A stretch of 64,000 nucleotides of DNA from Paenibacillus sp. HGH0039 (GTDB lineage: Bacteria; Bacillota; Bacilli; Paenibacillales; NBRC-103111), in contig NZ_KE150412.1 of NCBI RefSeq assembly GCF_000411255.1, forward strand, positions 1,375,279-1,439,278, read 5' to 3'. The first letter of the stretch is position 1; every line of letters begins with the position of its first letter. A program made the position numbers and the translations under genes. A model generated the notes under the pieces. That model ran no database searches and was not told the origin of the DNA. It worked only from the letters and a program-made list of their open reading frames with translations. Below, in pieces: positions 35,671 to 45,819 of the stretch.

Positions 35671-36927
35671 ATGAGTAACCGTACCATCGGGGTTGATGAG
35701 CGGCCATCCCTGGGCAAAACCATTCCGCTGAGCCTGCAGCATTTGTTCGCCATGTTTGGCTCCACTGTTCTCGTACCCGCGCTCTTTCAAGTAAATCCGG
35801 CCATCGTGCTGCTGATGAACGGGATCGGGACCCTGCTCTACATCTTTCTGTGTAAAGGAAAAATTCCGGCCTATCTGGGCTCCAGCTTCGCTTTCATTTC
35901 GCCGGTGCTCGGCGTGCTCGCCACCAAGAGCTACAATTCCGCGCTCGGCGGCTTCATTATTGTCGGAATCGTCTTCGTTCTTGTCGCCCTCCTGGTCAAG
36001 CTAGTCGGGACGAAATGGATCGACGTCGTCTTCCCGCCGGCCGCCATGGGCGCCATCGTCGCCGTTATCGGGCTTGAGCTGGCACCGACAGCCGCAGGAA
36101 TGGCCGGGTTTCTGCCGAAGGACGGCGCTCCCCTCGACGGCAAAGCGCTGCTCGTCTCCATCGTTACCCTGCTGATCGCCTTGCTGGGCAACGTCCTGTT
36201 CCGCGGCTTTATGAAAATCATTCCGATTCTCGTCTCGATCGTAATCGGATATATCTTAGCCGCCAAAGTCGGAATCGTCGACTTCGCGAAAGTTTGGGAA
36301 GCGAGCTGGTTCGCTCTGCCCCAGGTGTACACGCCGCAGTTCGACCTGACTTCCATCGTGCTCATCCTGCCTGCGGCCCTTGTCGTGATCGCCGAGCATA
36401 TCGGCCATCTCGTCGTAACCGGCAACATCGTCGGCAAGGACTTGTCCAAGGACCCCGGACTGGACCGGTCGCTGCTCGGCAACGGGATCTCTACTATCCT
36501 GTCCGGTTTCGTAGGTTCTACACCGAATACGACCTATGGCGAAAACATCGGCGTACTTGCCCTGACCCGTGTATATTCTACTTGGGTCATCGGCGGCGCG
36601 GCCTGCTTCGCCATCGTGCTCTCCTTCTCCGGGAAGCTTGCCGCACTGATCATGACCATCCCGACTCCGGTGATGGGCGGCGTTTCGCTCCTGCTCTTCG
36701 GAGTTATCGGCGCATCCGGTATCCGTATGCTGGTCGAAAGCAAAGTCGATTATTCCAAGGCGACTAATCTGATTTTGACTTCCATCGTGCTTATTATCGG
36801 CCTAAGCGGCGCGGCCCTCAAAATCGGTTCCTTCGAGCTGAAAGGCATGGCGCTGGCGACCGTATCGGCTATCGTGCTCAGCCTTTTCTTTAAGCTGGTC
36901 GAGGTGCTGAAGCTTTCGAATGATTAG
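35671..36927 (+). CDS. uraA: Uracil permease, NCS2 family
   Basis: A 418-residue uracil:proton symporter-type protein with about 14 helices. Family features are PLSLQHLFAMFGSTVLVP, the FISPVLGVLA segment, IAEHIGHLVVTGN with the substrate-binding Glu and His, GSTPNTTYGENIGVLALTRVYS and LFGVIGASGIRML. It imports uracil for pyrimidine salvage. An AAAGGAGG lies 12 bases before the ATG, which is a long spacing. No PyrR-binding element was recognised. It diverges from relA and converges on apt at a shared terminator. Confidence 0.93.
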   Translation: MSNRTIGVDERPSLGKTIPLSLQHLFAMFGSTVLVPALFQVNPAIVLLMNGIGTLLYIFLCKGKIPAYLGSSFAFISPVLGVLATKSYNSALGGFIIVGIVFVLVALLVKLVGTKWIDVVFPPAAMGAIVAVIGLELAPTAAGMAGFLPKDGAPLDGKALLVSIVTLLIALLGNVLFRGFMKIIPILVSIVIGYILAAKVGIVDFAKVWEASWFALPQVYTPQFDLTSIVLILPAALVVIAEHIGHLVVTGNIVGKDLSKDPGLDRSLLGNGISTILSGFVGSTPNTTYGENIGVLALTRVYSTWVIGGAACFAIVLSFSGKLAALIMTIPTPVMGGVSLLLFGVIGASGIRMLVESKVDYSKATNLILTSIVLIIGLSGAALKIGSFELKGMALATVSAIVLSLFFKLVEVLKLSND

Positions 36928-36955
36928 TTCATCTTCGTTAAAAAAAATTGTCCTT

Positions 36956-36996
36956 AAAAAAAGCCTGCTCTCCGCAAGGAGAACAGGCTTTTTTTT
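36956..36996. terminator. Bidirectional terminator between uraA and apt
   Basis: Seven A, then GCCTGCTCTCC, loop GCAA, GGAGAACAGGC and eight T: an 11-position stem with one mismatch and T tracts on both strands. Confidence 0.92.
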
Positions 36997-37011
36997 GTTC
37001 GGAACTTAACC

Positions 37012-37527
37012 TTAATACTGGATCAAAGTGAAGACATCCTTGCCAGCAGGCAGCTGCTCGCGGCCGTTCAAGTAAGTCAGCTCAATCAGGAATGCCGAAC
37101 CCGCGACTTCTCCGCCCAGTTGTTCGATCAGATTGACGCAGGTTTTGATGGTGCCGCCGGTTGCAAGCAGATCGTCGGCAATCAGCACGCGCTGGCCCGG
37201 TTTGATCGCATTGTCATGCACCGCCAGCTTGTCTTTGCCGTACTCCAGGGAGTAGTCCGCTTCAATGGTTTTGCCCGGCAGCTTGCCGCTCTTGCGGATC
37301 GGCACGAAACCTACTCCAAGCGCATAGGCAAGAGGAGCGCCCACGACGAACCCGCGTGCTTCCGGACCCGCGATCAGGTCGATTTCTTTGTCTTTAACGA
37401 AACGGGCGATCTCGTCGATCGCTTCTTTGTATACAGCCCCATTTTGCAGCAGGGTCGTAATGTCTTTAAAACGGATGCCCGGCTGCGGGAAATCTTCGAT
37501 GACGCGGATGTACTCTTTGAAATTCAT
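37012..37527 (-). CDS. apt: Adenine phosphoribosyltransferase
   Basis: A 171-residue Apt that converts adenine and PRPP to AMP. The PRPP-binding loop is [13 protein letters not shown]; other family stretches are [15 protein letters not shown] and [15 protein letters not shown]. The length is typical. A GGAGGAAT site precedes the ATG. It follows recJ by 14 bases, the same recJ-apt-relA order as in B. subtilis, although here a uracil permease separates apt from relA. Confidence 0.96.
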   Translation of the reverse strand: MNFKEYIRVIEDFPQPGIRFKDITTLLQNGAVYKEAIDEIARFVKDKEIDLIAGPEARGFVVGAPLAYALGVGFVPIRKSGKLPGKTIEADYSLEYGKDKLAVHDNAIKPGQRVLIADDLLATGGTIKTCVNLIEQLGGEVAGSAFLIELTYLNGREQLPAGKDVFTLIQY

Positions 37528-37541
37528 GGGGATTCCTCCAT

Positions 37542-40004
37542 TTATGTGGGTTGCGCGGACGACAGCTGCTGCGATGAACGGCAGCCTGCAATCCAGTCGC
37601 TTAATTCTTTGGCGGACGTATACACGCAGACGCGGTCGACTTCCGCGCGCGACAGACGTTCCTGGTATTTTCTCGAGGTCGTCAGGTCACGCTTGGACGG
37701 AGCGGCTACCGGGCGGACGACGCCTCCGGCTTTCTCGATGAATCCCAGTTCCTCGAACACATCGAGGACGAAAGAGATCATCGCCGCCGATAAGCCTGAC
37801 CGGCGGCTGAACGATTGCAGCAGGGCGGGATTGCGCAAGTCCCACATGCCCTGCTGCCTGACGGACGCGTAGACCGCTTTGAACTGGTCACGCGTAGGCA
37901 TCGCGCCGCCGTCCTGCGGCACGGGATCGGCGAAGACGGCATAGCACCGGCGTATGCCGTCCGCCTGGGCGAGCGCCCGCTCCAGCTGCGCGAGCGAGCG
38001 GGGAGCCGTGCAGAGGACAATGTCGGTCATCTCCGGGAACTGAAGTTCCCGGGCCGCTTCATTGTCCGCTGCCAGGCTCCCGTCCGGCAGGCACCGCCAC
38101 ACGGGGCCTGCCGGACGCCCGCCGGCGCCGGGCGCCCGGTCCTCTTCGCCGAAGAGGACAAGGGCCGGCGGCCGGGCGGAGCCGCGCCCCGGAAGGGCGG
38201 CGAGCCGCTCGCCGAGCGCGGCCAGGTCTTCGCCGACGCGCGCGGCGGGTTTACCTCTCCAGTCGAAGACCTGGAGAGCCGGGATGCGCAAGTCCTGCAG
38301 CATGAGCTGCGGCTTGCGCACGCCGTTCCACTCATTGACGGAGAGCTCTCCGACAATGTCAACGGGCGCCTGCGGCGTCATCAGGCTGCCAAGCCAGCCC
38401 TTGCCGAAGCCCACGGCCTCGACTCCGGCCGCGATCTCGGCGGCGGCATCCGTGAGAACCAGCTTGAGATGCTGGCGCTCACGGCCCATCAGCTTGATTT
38501 CATCGAGACGGAGGCCGCTGAACAAAATCTTCGGCGCCGGATTGCCTACTCCGAACGGCGCCAGCTTCTCCAGCTCCTCGATGCATTCGAGAGGCACCTC
38601 GCTAAGGCTGCATTCCGCATCGACGGCAAGCAGCGGGATAAAATCTTCCGCGCTGAGCCATTCTCCGGCCAGAACATTCAGCCTCCGTTCAAACTCGGCG
38701 ATGTTCTCCCTGCGCAGCGACATGCCGGCTGCAGCCTGGTGCCCGCCGTAATGATCCAGGAGATCGGCGCAGTGCGTCAGCGCCTGATACATATCGAAAC
38801 CCGCGATGGAACGGGCGGAACCTTTGGCCATGCCCGTATCGGGATCTATGCTGAGCACGATGGTCGGCCGGTAATAAGTGTCGACCAGTCGTGAAGCAAC
38901 GATACCGACGACGCCGACATTCCATTTTTCGCCGGATACGACGAGGAAGTTTTTGGGCGTTTCTCCCCGCTTCAAAGCCCCGTCCTGTTCTTCTTGCACG
39001 GCGGCCTTAGCCAGTCCCGTCAGCTCGTCTACAATGAACTGGCGTTCTTTGTTCAGCAGATCGAGCTCTTCCGCGATTGATACCGCTTCGGCTTCGTCTT
39101 CCGTCACCAGAAGCTTGAGAGCCGTCGAGGCATGCTCCAGCCTGCCGCTGGCATTGATCCGGGGCGCGAGACTGAATCCGATGTGCGTGGCATTCACTCC
39201 GCTCCGGTCGACACCCGAGACGTCCATCAAGGCACGCAGTCCGGGATAAGCCGACTTTCTCATTCTTTCCAGTCCGAGCTTAACGATAAGCCGGTTCTCG
39301 TCATGCAGCGGCATTAAGTCCGCTACGGTGCCGATTGCGGCAATCTCCAGCAGTTCTTCGGGCAGACGGCCCAGCAGTCCCTGGGCCAGTTTTAAAGCGA
39401 CCCCAACACCTGCAAGCCCCTTAAACGGATAGGGGCAGGTTTCTTTCTTGGGATTGATCAGGGCAAGCGGCTGAGGCAGCGTACCGGGCGGTTCATGATG
39501 GTCCGTCACGATGACGTCCATGCCAAGCTCTTGAATATAAGCGACTTCCTCTACCGCACTTACACCGGTATCGACCGTGATAATCAGAGATACTCCTTGC
39601 TCTTTGGCGAGATCAACGGCCCCTTTATTCAAACCGTAGCCTTCTTTGACTCGATGCGGAATGTAGGTGTCGAAATTGGCGCCCAAACCTCGGAGCAGGT
39701 GAGCCATAAGCGCCGTCGAGCTGACCCCGTCCGCATCGTAGTCGCCGTAGACACGAATTTTTTCTCCGCTGCTGAGGGCGGATCGGATCCGGCTGACCGC
39801 CGTTTCCATGCCTTCCATCAGGAAAGGGTCGTGAAAATGACCGCTTCCTCCGCTGAGAAACTGTTCGGCTTCGGGAACGCTGCTAATTCCGCGCAGCACA
39901 AGCAGCCTGGCAAGCAGCGGATCGATCCCGAGAGCATCGCAAAGCTGCCCGGCAACGGCCTCGTCTCCAGCGCCCAACCGCCATCTTGCTTTGGATTCCA
40001 GCAC
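37542..40004 (-). CDS. recJ: Single-stranded-DNA-specific exonuclease RecJ
   Basis: An 820-residue RecJ, a 5'-3' single-strand exonuclease in recombination and repair. The DHH domain has [17 protein letters not shown] and VTDHHEPPG; the DHHA1 part has [12 protein letters not shown]. After the OB domain is a Bacillota-type C-terminal extension (about residues 570-820) seen in YrvE, with an Ala/Gly/Arg-rich stretch. The start is GTG at 40004 with AGGAGG six bases upstream. It is co-oriented with apt. Confidence 0.95.
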   Translation of the reverse strand: MLESKARWRLGAGDEAVAGQLCDALGIDPLLARLLVLRGISSVPEAEQFLSGGSGHFHDPFLMEGMETAVSRIRSALSSGEKIRVYGDYDADGVSSTALMAHLLRGLGANFDTYIPHRVKEGYGLNKGAVDLAKEQGVSLIITVDTGVSAVEEVAYIQELGMDVIVTDHHEPPGTLPQPLALINPKKETCPYPFKGLAGVGVALKLAQGLLGRLPEELLEIAAIGTVADLMPLHDENRLIVKLGLERMRKSAYPGLRALMDVSGVDRSGVNATHIGFSLAPRINASGRLEHASTALKLLVTEDEAEAVSIAEELDLLNKERQFIVDELTGLAKAAVQEEQDGALKRGETPKNFLVVSGEKWNVGVVGIVASRLVDTYYRPTIVLSIDPDTGMAKGSARSIAGFDMYQALTHCADLLDHYGGHQAAAGMSLRRENIAEFERRLNVLAGEWLSAEDFIPLLAVDAECSLSEVPLECIEELEKLAPFGVGNPAPKILFSGLRLDEIKLMGRERQHLKLVLTDAAAEIAAGVEAVGFGKGWLGSLMTPQAPVDIVGELSVNEWNGVRKPQLMLQDLRIPALQVFDWRGKPAARVGEDLAALGERLAALPGRGSARPPALVLFGEEDRAPGAGGRPAGPVWRCLPDGSLAADNEAARELQFPEMTDIVLCTAPRSLAQLERALAQADGIRRCYAVFADPVPQDGGAMPTRDQFKAVYASVRQQGMWDLRNPALLQSFSRRSGLSAAMISFVLDVFEELGFIEKAGGVVRPVAAPSKRDLTTSRKYQERLSRAEVDRVCVYTSAKELSDWIAGCRSSQQLSSAQPT

Positions 40005-40047
40005 GTTGTTCCTCCTAAACTTGCATAATCATTTCTTTGTTCATTCG

Positions 40048-41001
40048 TTAATGAAGCATCTGCTCGCTGTCATTTGCAGCGGCATCAATACCGTTTTTGT
40101 AAGGATAACCCGAATCATAAGGGAATACGTGAATCGTGACATCCGAAAGGTGTATAAACTTTTTCATGAGCTGGTACTTGACCGATCTTGCAATATCGTT
40201 GCCTTCCAGAACGGAAATGCGAGGATTCACGCTGATTCTGAGCTCCACAATGACATAATGCCCGTGTTCCCGGGCTCGGAGGTCTTCTACGGAAATAACG
40301 CCCTTTACGCCTTGTACGGCGTCGATCATATCCCGCGCATCTTCCTGATGCAGGGCACGGTCCATCGTTTTCTGCAGCGCGTCGGTAATAACCCCGTAGC
40401 TGTTTTTAACGATAAGAAGGGTAACGGCGACGGCCGCTGCCGGGTCGAGGTAATACATAAACCCCCAGCCCATTTTTTCACCGATCAGAGCGCCTCCTAC
40501 CCCGGCCAGCGCCATAATCGAGGAATACACGCCGGAACGGTGTTCCCAGGTGCCGGTCACGAGATCGCGTGAGCCGAGCTTTTTCCCGACCCAGTAATTG
40601 TACCGGAACATGACTTCTTTGCAAACAAGGGAAGCGATAACGGCAATAAGCGCATAGCTCTCGGGCGCGTTATGTACGCCGGAAACCATATCCTTCACCG
40701 CGTTCATGCTGATTTCCACGGAAATGATCGTCATAATGACCGCAATTAGAATCGCGGCTATGGATTCCGCTTTGTCACGACCGTAGGAGCGGCCATGGTC
40801 GACGGGAGTTCCCGGCGCTTTCAGACTCCGCAGCGAAGCGAATGAACCCGCTGTATCCGAAGCGGAATGCACGGCGTCCGCCAAGAGACTCCGGCTTCCC
40901 GCCATCACACCGACCACACCTTTAAGAACCGTAAGACCGATGTTGCCACCTATTCCAATCCACGCGGCGACTTCGGCTTTCTGAAATCGTTCGTCTGACA
41001 T
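40048..41001 (-). CDS. Cation diffusion facilitator transporter with altered metal site
   Basis: A 317-residue CDF family protein with six helices (about residues 12-205) and a cytoplasmic C-terminal domain (from about 210, HGHYVIVELRISVNPRISV). The helix-2 half of the transport site is intact (ADAVHSASD, H45 and D49). In helix 5 the usual HxxxD reads WEHRSGVYSS, giving E153 and G157. This is an unusual HD-EG arrangement and could change metal choice or abolish classic zinc transport. AGGAGA precedes the ATG. It sits between recJ and secF. Confidence 0.88.
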   Translation of the reverse strand: MSDERFQKAEVAAWIGIGGNIGLTVLKGVVGVMAGSRSLLADAVHSASDTAGSFASLRSLKAPGTPVDHGRSYGRDKAESIAAILIAVIMTIISVEISMNAVKDMVSGVHNAPESYALIAVIASLVCKEVMFRYNYWVGKKLGSRDLVTGTWEHRSGVYSSIMALAGVGGALIGEKMGWGFMYYLDPAAAVAVTLLIVKNSYGVITDALQKTMDRALHQEDARDMIDAVQGVKGVISVEDLRAREHGHYVIVELRISVNPRISVLEGNDIARSVKYQLMKKFIHLSDVTIHVFPYDSGYPYKNGIDAAANDSEQMLH

Positions 41002-41092
41002 GTCGACTCTCCTAATGAATAGTTTGCTGGGTGACGCTTCTATCTCATGTCAAGGAAAAGCCGCGGGAACAAGGATTCACGCGGCAGTGAGC

Positions 41093-42013
41093 TTATTCTT
41101 TTGCGGCTGCGGCAGGAGCGGCTTTGCGCTTGTTGCCGAGCGAGTTTCTTTTGAGCAGGTACCACAGCGGGCTCGCGATACAGATGGAAGAGTATGCGCC
41201 GCTTGTCAGACCGATGATTTTCGCCAAGGCGAATAATTTAATAGATTCGCTGCCGAAAATAAAGAGGCAGACAGCCGCGATCAATACGGTAAGGACCGTG
41301 TTGATGTTCCGGGCCATCGTTTGCCAGGTGCTGTCATGAACAAGCTTCTCCAGATCTTCCGGAGTTTTCAGCTTGGCGAAACGAAGGTTTTCGCGAATCC
41401 GGTCGAAGATAACGATCTTGTCGTTAATGGAGTAACCGACGGTAGTCAGTACGGCGGCTACGAACGGCAAGTCGACCTCGAAACGGAAGATGGCAAACAT
41501 CGCGACGACGATAAACGCATCGTGAAGAATGGAAATAATGGCAGCTACCGCGAATCTCCATTCAAACCGGATACTCACATAGATGCTGATCGCCACACTC
41601 GCGATAAGAATACCGATGATCGCTTTAATGGCAAGTTCCTTGGCAATGTCGGGCGATACGGTGTTCACTTCCATGGACACCTTATCTTTATAAGGGGCTT
41701 CGAAAGCCGCCTTGATTTTATCGACCTGTTCTTTGCCCAAAATTTCATCGAAACGGGTGGAAACGCGGTCGCCGTTGGCTCCGCCGACCGTGACCGTTTG
41801 ATCAAAGCCCGCGCCTTTGTAAATCTCCTGCGCTTTCTCTTTGGTAATCGCTTGTCCTACCGAAACGTCGATGGAAGTACCTGCTTTAAAGTCGACGCCG
41901 TAGTTCATTTGGAACAGCAGGAGCGTCACGATTCCGGCCAATACGAGTATACCGGAGATTGCGAAGAAAATATTCCGGTGTTTGACAAAGTTGAATTTGT
42001 TACTATAGTTCAC
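41093..42013 (-). CDS. secF: Protein translocase subunit SecF
   Basis: A 306-residue SecF with six helices. The first helix leads to the signature GVDFKAGTSIDV; the central region has IYVSIRFEWRFAVAAIISILHDAF and the C-terminal VYNDIVV-like YSINDKIVIFDRIRENLR and TLTVLIAAVCLFIFG. SecD and SecF use proton motive force to complete translocation. B. subtilis has a fused SecDF; here they are separate genes. The start overlaps secD's end by 11 bases. Confidence 0.95.
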   Translation of the reverse strand: MNYSNKFNFVKHRNIFFAISGILVLAGIVTLLLFQMNYGVDFKAGTSIDVSVGQAITKEKAQEIYKGAGFDQTVTVGGANGDRVSTRFDEILGKEQVDKIKAAFEAPYKDKVSMEVNTVSPDIAKELAIKAIIGILIASVAISIYVSIRFEWRFAVAAIISILHDAFIVVAMFAIFRFEVDLPFVAAVLTTVGYSINDKIVIFDRIRENLRFAKLKTPEDLEKLVHDSTWQTMARNINTVLTVLIAAVCLFIFGSESIKLFALAKIIGLTSGAYSSICIASPLWYLLKRNSLGNKRKAAPAAAAKE

Positions 42014-43235
42014 GGATTTCCGCCTCCTTCACGCCAAAATAACCGGGCTTTTTAAACACATTGCCCTTAATGAGCAGGTGAATGAGGAATCTCGAGAAGA
42101 ACACGTTCGTCAAGATACTCACGATAATACTGAGCATCGTGGTCAAAGCAAAGCCTTTGATAGCCCCGTTACCGATGTAATAGAGAACAAGGCTGGAAAT
42201 GATGTTCGTAATGTTCGCATCCATAATCGTGCGGAACGAAGCTTTGGAGCCCGCTTTAAGCGAAGACGGAATGCTCTTGCCGCTGCGGATTTCTTCTTTG
42301 ATCCGTTCGTACGTAATGATATTGGCGTCGACCGCCATCCCGATCCCGAGCACGAGTGCCGCAATTCCCGGAAGGGTCAGTGTCGCGTTGATCCAATCGA
42401 ACAGCACAAGAAGCAGCCAAGTATACGTGATAAGCGTAAAGGCCGCAATAATACCCGGCAAACGGTAAAGGAGAATCATAAAGACCAGAATGATAACGGA
42501 TGCGATAATCCCCGCGCGGATCGTTTGCTCCAGAGACATTTGTCCAAGGGAAGCGCCGACTACCTGTGTGTACTTCTCCGTCAATTTCAGAGGGAGGGCA
42601 CCGAGGTTGATCGTGTCGGCCAGCTTTTGCGCTTCTTCGAACTTGAAACTGCCTGTAATCGTAGCTACGTCACTATCGATCGGGGTGTTAACCATGGGCG
42701 AGGACAGCTTTTCCTCATCGAGAAAAATCGACAGGGGCTTTCCTACCATTTTTGTAGTAACATCTTTAAATTTGCTGCGGTCTTTCAGCTTGATTTGTAC
42801 CACCGGCTGGTTCGTAGAATCGTAACCGACCGAGGCTCCGCCTTCGACAAAATCGGTACCGATCAGCATGTTGTTGCCATCGGGATCGCGGAACGTAAGG
42901 GAAGACGGTTTGCCGATTTTCTGGCGCACTTCGTCTTCATTCTGTACGCCCGCCAGACGGACGCGGATACGGTTTTCGCCTTCGGCGAGAACTTCCGGCT
43001 CCGCTACGCCGAGCTTGTCCGCGCGCTGCGCGATGCTTTCCGCCGCTTTCTTCAAAGTCGCGGGGGTTACTTTCTGACCGGCCGTAAACGGCTCAGCCAC
43101 GTAGAGGATCTCAAACCCTCCTTTTAAATCCAAACCGAGCTTGATCTTGCCAAGAAGCCCGGGACTCGTCGTTGCGATCACGGCCAGCGTGACAATGACG
43201 GTTATGAAAAACGCCGAGATCCGTTTTACATTCAT
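42003..43235 (-). CDS. secD: Protein translocase subunit SecD
   Basis: A 410-residue SecD with six helices and a large extracytoplasmic P1 loop. The hallmark LGLDLKGGFEILY lies after the first helix; the later part has PGIAALVLGIGMAVDANIITYERIKEEIR and the helix bundle GNGAIKGFALTTMLSIIVSI. GGGAGATTATCAAGGC precedes the ATG. It is shorter than E. coli SecD, as is normal for Bacillota. It overlaps secF and starts after the comN terminator, so secD-secF probably has its own promoter. Confidence 0.95.
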   Translation of the reverse strand: MNVKRISAFFITVIVTLAVIATTSPGLLGKIKLGLDLKGGFEILYVAEPFTAGQKVTPATLKKAAESIAQRADKLGVAEPEVLAEGENRIRVRLAGVQNEDEVRQKIGKPSSLTFRDPDGNNMLIGTDFVEGGASVGYDSTNQPVVQIKLKDRSKFKDVTTKMVGKPLSIFLDEEKLSSPMVNTPIDSDVATITGSFKFEEAQKLADTINLGALPLKLTEKYTQVVGASLGQMSLEQTIRAGIIASVIILVFMILLYRLPGIIAAFTLITYTWLLLVLFDWINATLTLPGIAALVLGIGMAVDANIITYERIKEEIRSGKSIPSSLKAGSKASFRTIMDANITNIISSLVLYYIGNGAIKGFALTTMLSIIVSILTNVFFSRFLIHLLIKGNVFKKPGYFGVKEAEIREL

Positions 43236-43323
43236 GCCTTGATAATCTCCCTTCCCAACTCAATATTCCTATTATACCCACACGCGAAAAACGAGTCAAT
43301 TTGACGTTTTTTACCACACCAAA

Positions 43324-43355
43324 CAAAAAAAGGCCCGAAAAGCCGATCAGGACCT
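43324..43355 (-). terminator. Terminator hairpin overlapping the comN stop codon
   Basis: On the minus strand AGGTCC (43355-43350) and GGGCCT (43336-43331) pair, followed by seven T. The comN stop codon (43349-43347) is inside the loop. Confidence 0.72.
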
Positions 43356-44048
43356 TCGATACATGCTTAACGTCAAATAATTCATAAACTGATTAGGTTT
43401 AAGCGACAAAATATCGTTGACAACCTGATGAAGCGGCGGCAGACCTTTCTTCTTATACCTGTCGTTTATGCACTCCCAGATTTCTTCCCCCTTGACATGC
43501 TCGTAACCGATCATCTGGAACTCCTCCGCCTTGCTGAGGCATAAGCCTTCGATCATCTCGTTGAGTTCCCGGTCGGTGAGACGCTCGGGTTCGGGTTCCT
43601 CTTCCGTGCTTGGCACAACCGGGGTATCAACTTCCCCTTCGACCGCCATGTCGAATGCCGGCTCCGCTTCCACTTCAAACGAATCGGCAGGATCGATCAC
43701 GACCGCTTGCACGGGTTCGGCAGCAGCCGCCGTTTCATCCATGGAGCTGATTTCCACAACCGTTGACGTTTCTGGCGCCTCGTCTGTTTCGGCTTCACGC
43801 CCGGATTCATGCAGCGTTCCGCGGCTTTCTGGCCGTCCGTCCGCGACATCCGCTTCTTTGTCTTCTTCTATTATCTCTTCGGGTTCCAGCATCGTTTCCA
43901 GGGACTCCGCTTCGGCCAGCGCTTCCGCTTCAAGAAGTCCTTCCGGCAACAGCGGGGCTTCCGTTTTTTCTTTGGCGTCTTCCGGGGCCCCGGATTGCTC
44001 CTCTGCCGCGGCTGATGCCGTCTCCAATTTGTCCGTTTCCGAATTCAT
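43347..44048 (-). CDS. comN: ComN/YrzD-like post-transcriptional regulator with acidic N-terminal extension
   Basis: A 233-residue protein whose C-terminal third (RELNEMIEGLCLSKAEEFQMIG, GEEIWECINDRYKKKGLPPLHQVVNDILSLKP, FMNYLTLSMYR) matches the post-transcriptional regulator family of B. subtilis ComN (about 98 residues), which controls comE mRNA. The first 150 residues are a Glu/Ala-rich, probably disordered extension that B. subtilis ComN lacks. The ATG at 44048 has a GGGGGG site seven bases upstream; the frame extends 13 codons further without a site. The gene sits next to secD and spoVB, as in B. subtilis. Confidence 0.82.
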   Translation of the reverse strand: MNSETDKLETASAAAEEQSGAPEDAKEKTEAPLLPEGLLEAEALAEAESLETMLEPEEIIEEDKEADVADGRPESRGTLHESGREAETDEAPETSTVVEISSMDETAAAAEPVQAVVIDPADSFEVEAEPAFDMAVEGEVDTPVVPSTEEEPEPERLTDRELNEMIEGLCLSKAEEFQMIGYEHVKGEEIWECINDRYKKKGLPPLHQVVNDILSLKPNQFMNYLTLSMYRRS

Positions 44049-44230
44049 ATTTATTCCCCCCTTAGCTGCTGTAACGGCAACGTACACGTTCTGTTCCTTA
44101 CTTGCTATATTCGCTTACAAAAACGGGTTTTCCTGCATCGCCCGGCCCCTATCCCCAAAAAGTTTGGCATGAGCTTGGCCATTGCCCGCATATCCTCTAG
44201 TAGAACCCGTTACGGAAGAGGGAGTGAACG

Positions 44231-45802
44231 TTGACCAAGCAGTCTTTTCTAAAAGGGACGATGATTTTGCTGGCCGCAGGCATCGTAAACCGGATCCTCG
44301 GTTTCATCCCGCGGATCACGCTTCCCCGGGTAATCGGCGCCGAAGGTGTCGGCCTCTATCAGATGGGCTGGCCGTTCCTGATCGTTATTCTTACGATTGT
44401 AACGGGAGGCATTCCCCTCGCCGTATCCAAACTCGTGGCCGAGGCGGAAGCCGAGCGCAACTACCGCCGTTCGGCGCGCATTCTTAAGCTCGCCCTCACG
44501 CTTTCCGTGAGCATATCGGGGATCTTTACCGCAGTCTGCATACTGGGGGCGCGCTGGATAACCTCCCATCTGCTGACGGACGAGCGCGTCTATTTTACTT
44601 TTCTCTGCATGAGCCCGATTATACCGATTATCGCCGTATCCTCGGTTCTCCGGGGCTATTTTCAGGGAAAGCAGGACATGATCCCCACGGCGACTTCCCA
44701 GACCATAGAGACGCTGGTGCGCATCGTCATGGTTCTTCTCTGCTCCTTCGCCCTGCTTCCCTACGGCATTTCATGGGCGGCCGCCGGCGCCATGATCGGC
44801 GTCACCATCGGTGAAATCGCGGGCATGCTCGTGCTCCTCATCCATTACAAGCTGCAACGCAAGAATAACATGCCCGTGAACAAGGCGCAGATCGGCACAA
44901 GCGCCGCGCAGGGCCGGATGACCCAACTGCGCCGTCTGCTGACGCTTTCCCTGCCGATTACGGCCAGCCGCCTCGTGGGGGCAGGCTCCTACCTGCTCGA
45001 ATCCATTCTCATCGCGCACAGTCTTGCGGCCGCCGGTATCGCCACCGCACTCGCGACCGCGCAGTACGGCGCCCTCCAAGGGATGATCATTCCGATCATC
45101 CTGCTGCCGAGCGCCCTGACTTCCTCGCTCTCGGTTTCGCTCGTTCCGTCGCTCAGCGAGGCGGCGGCGCGCAAAGATCTGAAGACCATTCACAAACGCA
45201 TGCATCAGTCGTTACGCCTGGCGCTTGTTACGGGCGCTCCTTTCGCCGTCATCATGTATGTGCTGGCCGACCCGCTTTGTCTGCTCATGTACGGGCAGAA
45301 GGACATCGCAGTCATGCTTAAAATGCTGGCGCCGGTCGCGATTTTCATCTACCTGCAGGCTCCTCTTCAAGCCGCGCTGCAGGCGCTGGACAAACCCGGC
45401 AGCGCGCTCATCAACACGCTGATCGGCTCCCTCATCAAGCTTCTGCTGATCGTATGGCTGGCGAGCAAACCGGAGTTCGGCATACTCGGCGCCGTTATGG
45501 CCAGCTGCGTGAACATTGTCCTGGTCACCTTCCTCCACGGGTTAAGTGTGCTGCGGCATCTGAAGTTTACACTGCGCGGCAGCGATGTGGCCAAAGTGTC
45601 CGCCGCCATGGGCATCGCCTCCTTATGCTGCTACGCCGTTTACCGGTCCATCGGCAGCCTGCCCGCCGGTGTCAGTTTCCTCCTCGCCTCGGCTGCCGCC
45701 TTAACGGCCTATCTGGCGGCCGTAACGGTGCTCAAAATCGTTAACAGATCGGACTTGTCCCGATTGCTTACACTCGGGCGGAAAATCATCCGCAAACCTT
45801 GA
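44231..45802 (+). CDS. spoVB: Stage V sporulation protein B-type flippase
   Basis: A 523-residue MOP-superfamily flippase with about 14 helices, close in length to B. subtilis SpoVB (518). Family stretches are ILGFIPRITLPRVIGAEGVGLYQM, GGIPLAVSKLVAE, RGYFQGKQDMIPTATSQTIE and LVPSLSEAAARKD. It is thought to move a lipid-linked precursor for spore cortex or envelope polymer. The start is TTG at 44231 with a GGGAGTG site. It stands alone on the plus strand between comN and DUF421, the same local context as in B. subtilis. Confidence 0.93.
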   Translation: MTKQSFLKGTMILLAAGIVNRILGFIPRITLPRVIGAEGVGLYQMGWPFLIVILTIVTGGIPLAVSKLVAEAEAERNYRRSARILKLALTLSVSISGIFTAVCILGARWITSHLLTDERVYFTFLCMSPIIPIIAVSSVLRGYFQGKQDMIPTATSQTIETLVRIVMVLLCSFALLPYGISWAAAGAMIGVTIGEIAGMLVLLIHYKLQRKNNMPVNKAQIGTSAAQGRMTQLRRLLTLSLPITASRLVGAGSYLLESILIAHSLAAAGIATALATAQYGALQGMIIPIILLPSALTSSLSVSLVPSLSEAAARKDLKTIHKRMHQSLRLALVTGAPFAVIMYVLADPLCLLMYGQKDIAVMLKMLAPVAIFIYLQAPLQAALQALDKPGSALINTLIGSLIKLLLIVWLASKPEFGILGAVMASCVNIVLVTFLHGLSVLRHLKFTLRGSDVAKVSAAMGIASLCCYAVYRSIGSLPAGVSFLLASAAALTAYLAAVTVLKIVNRSDLSRLLTLGRKIIRKP

Positions 45803-45819
45803 TCCGCCGCCCCATACGG

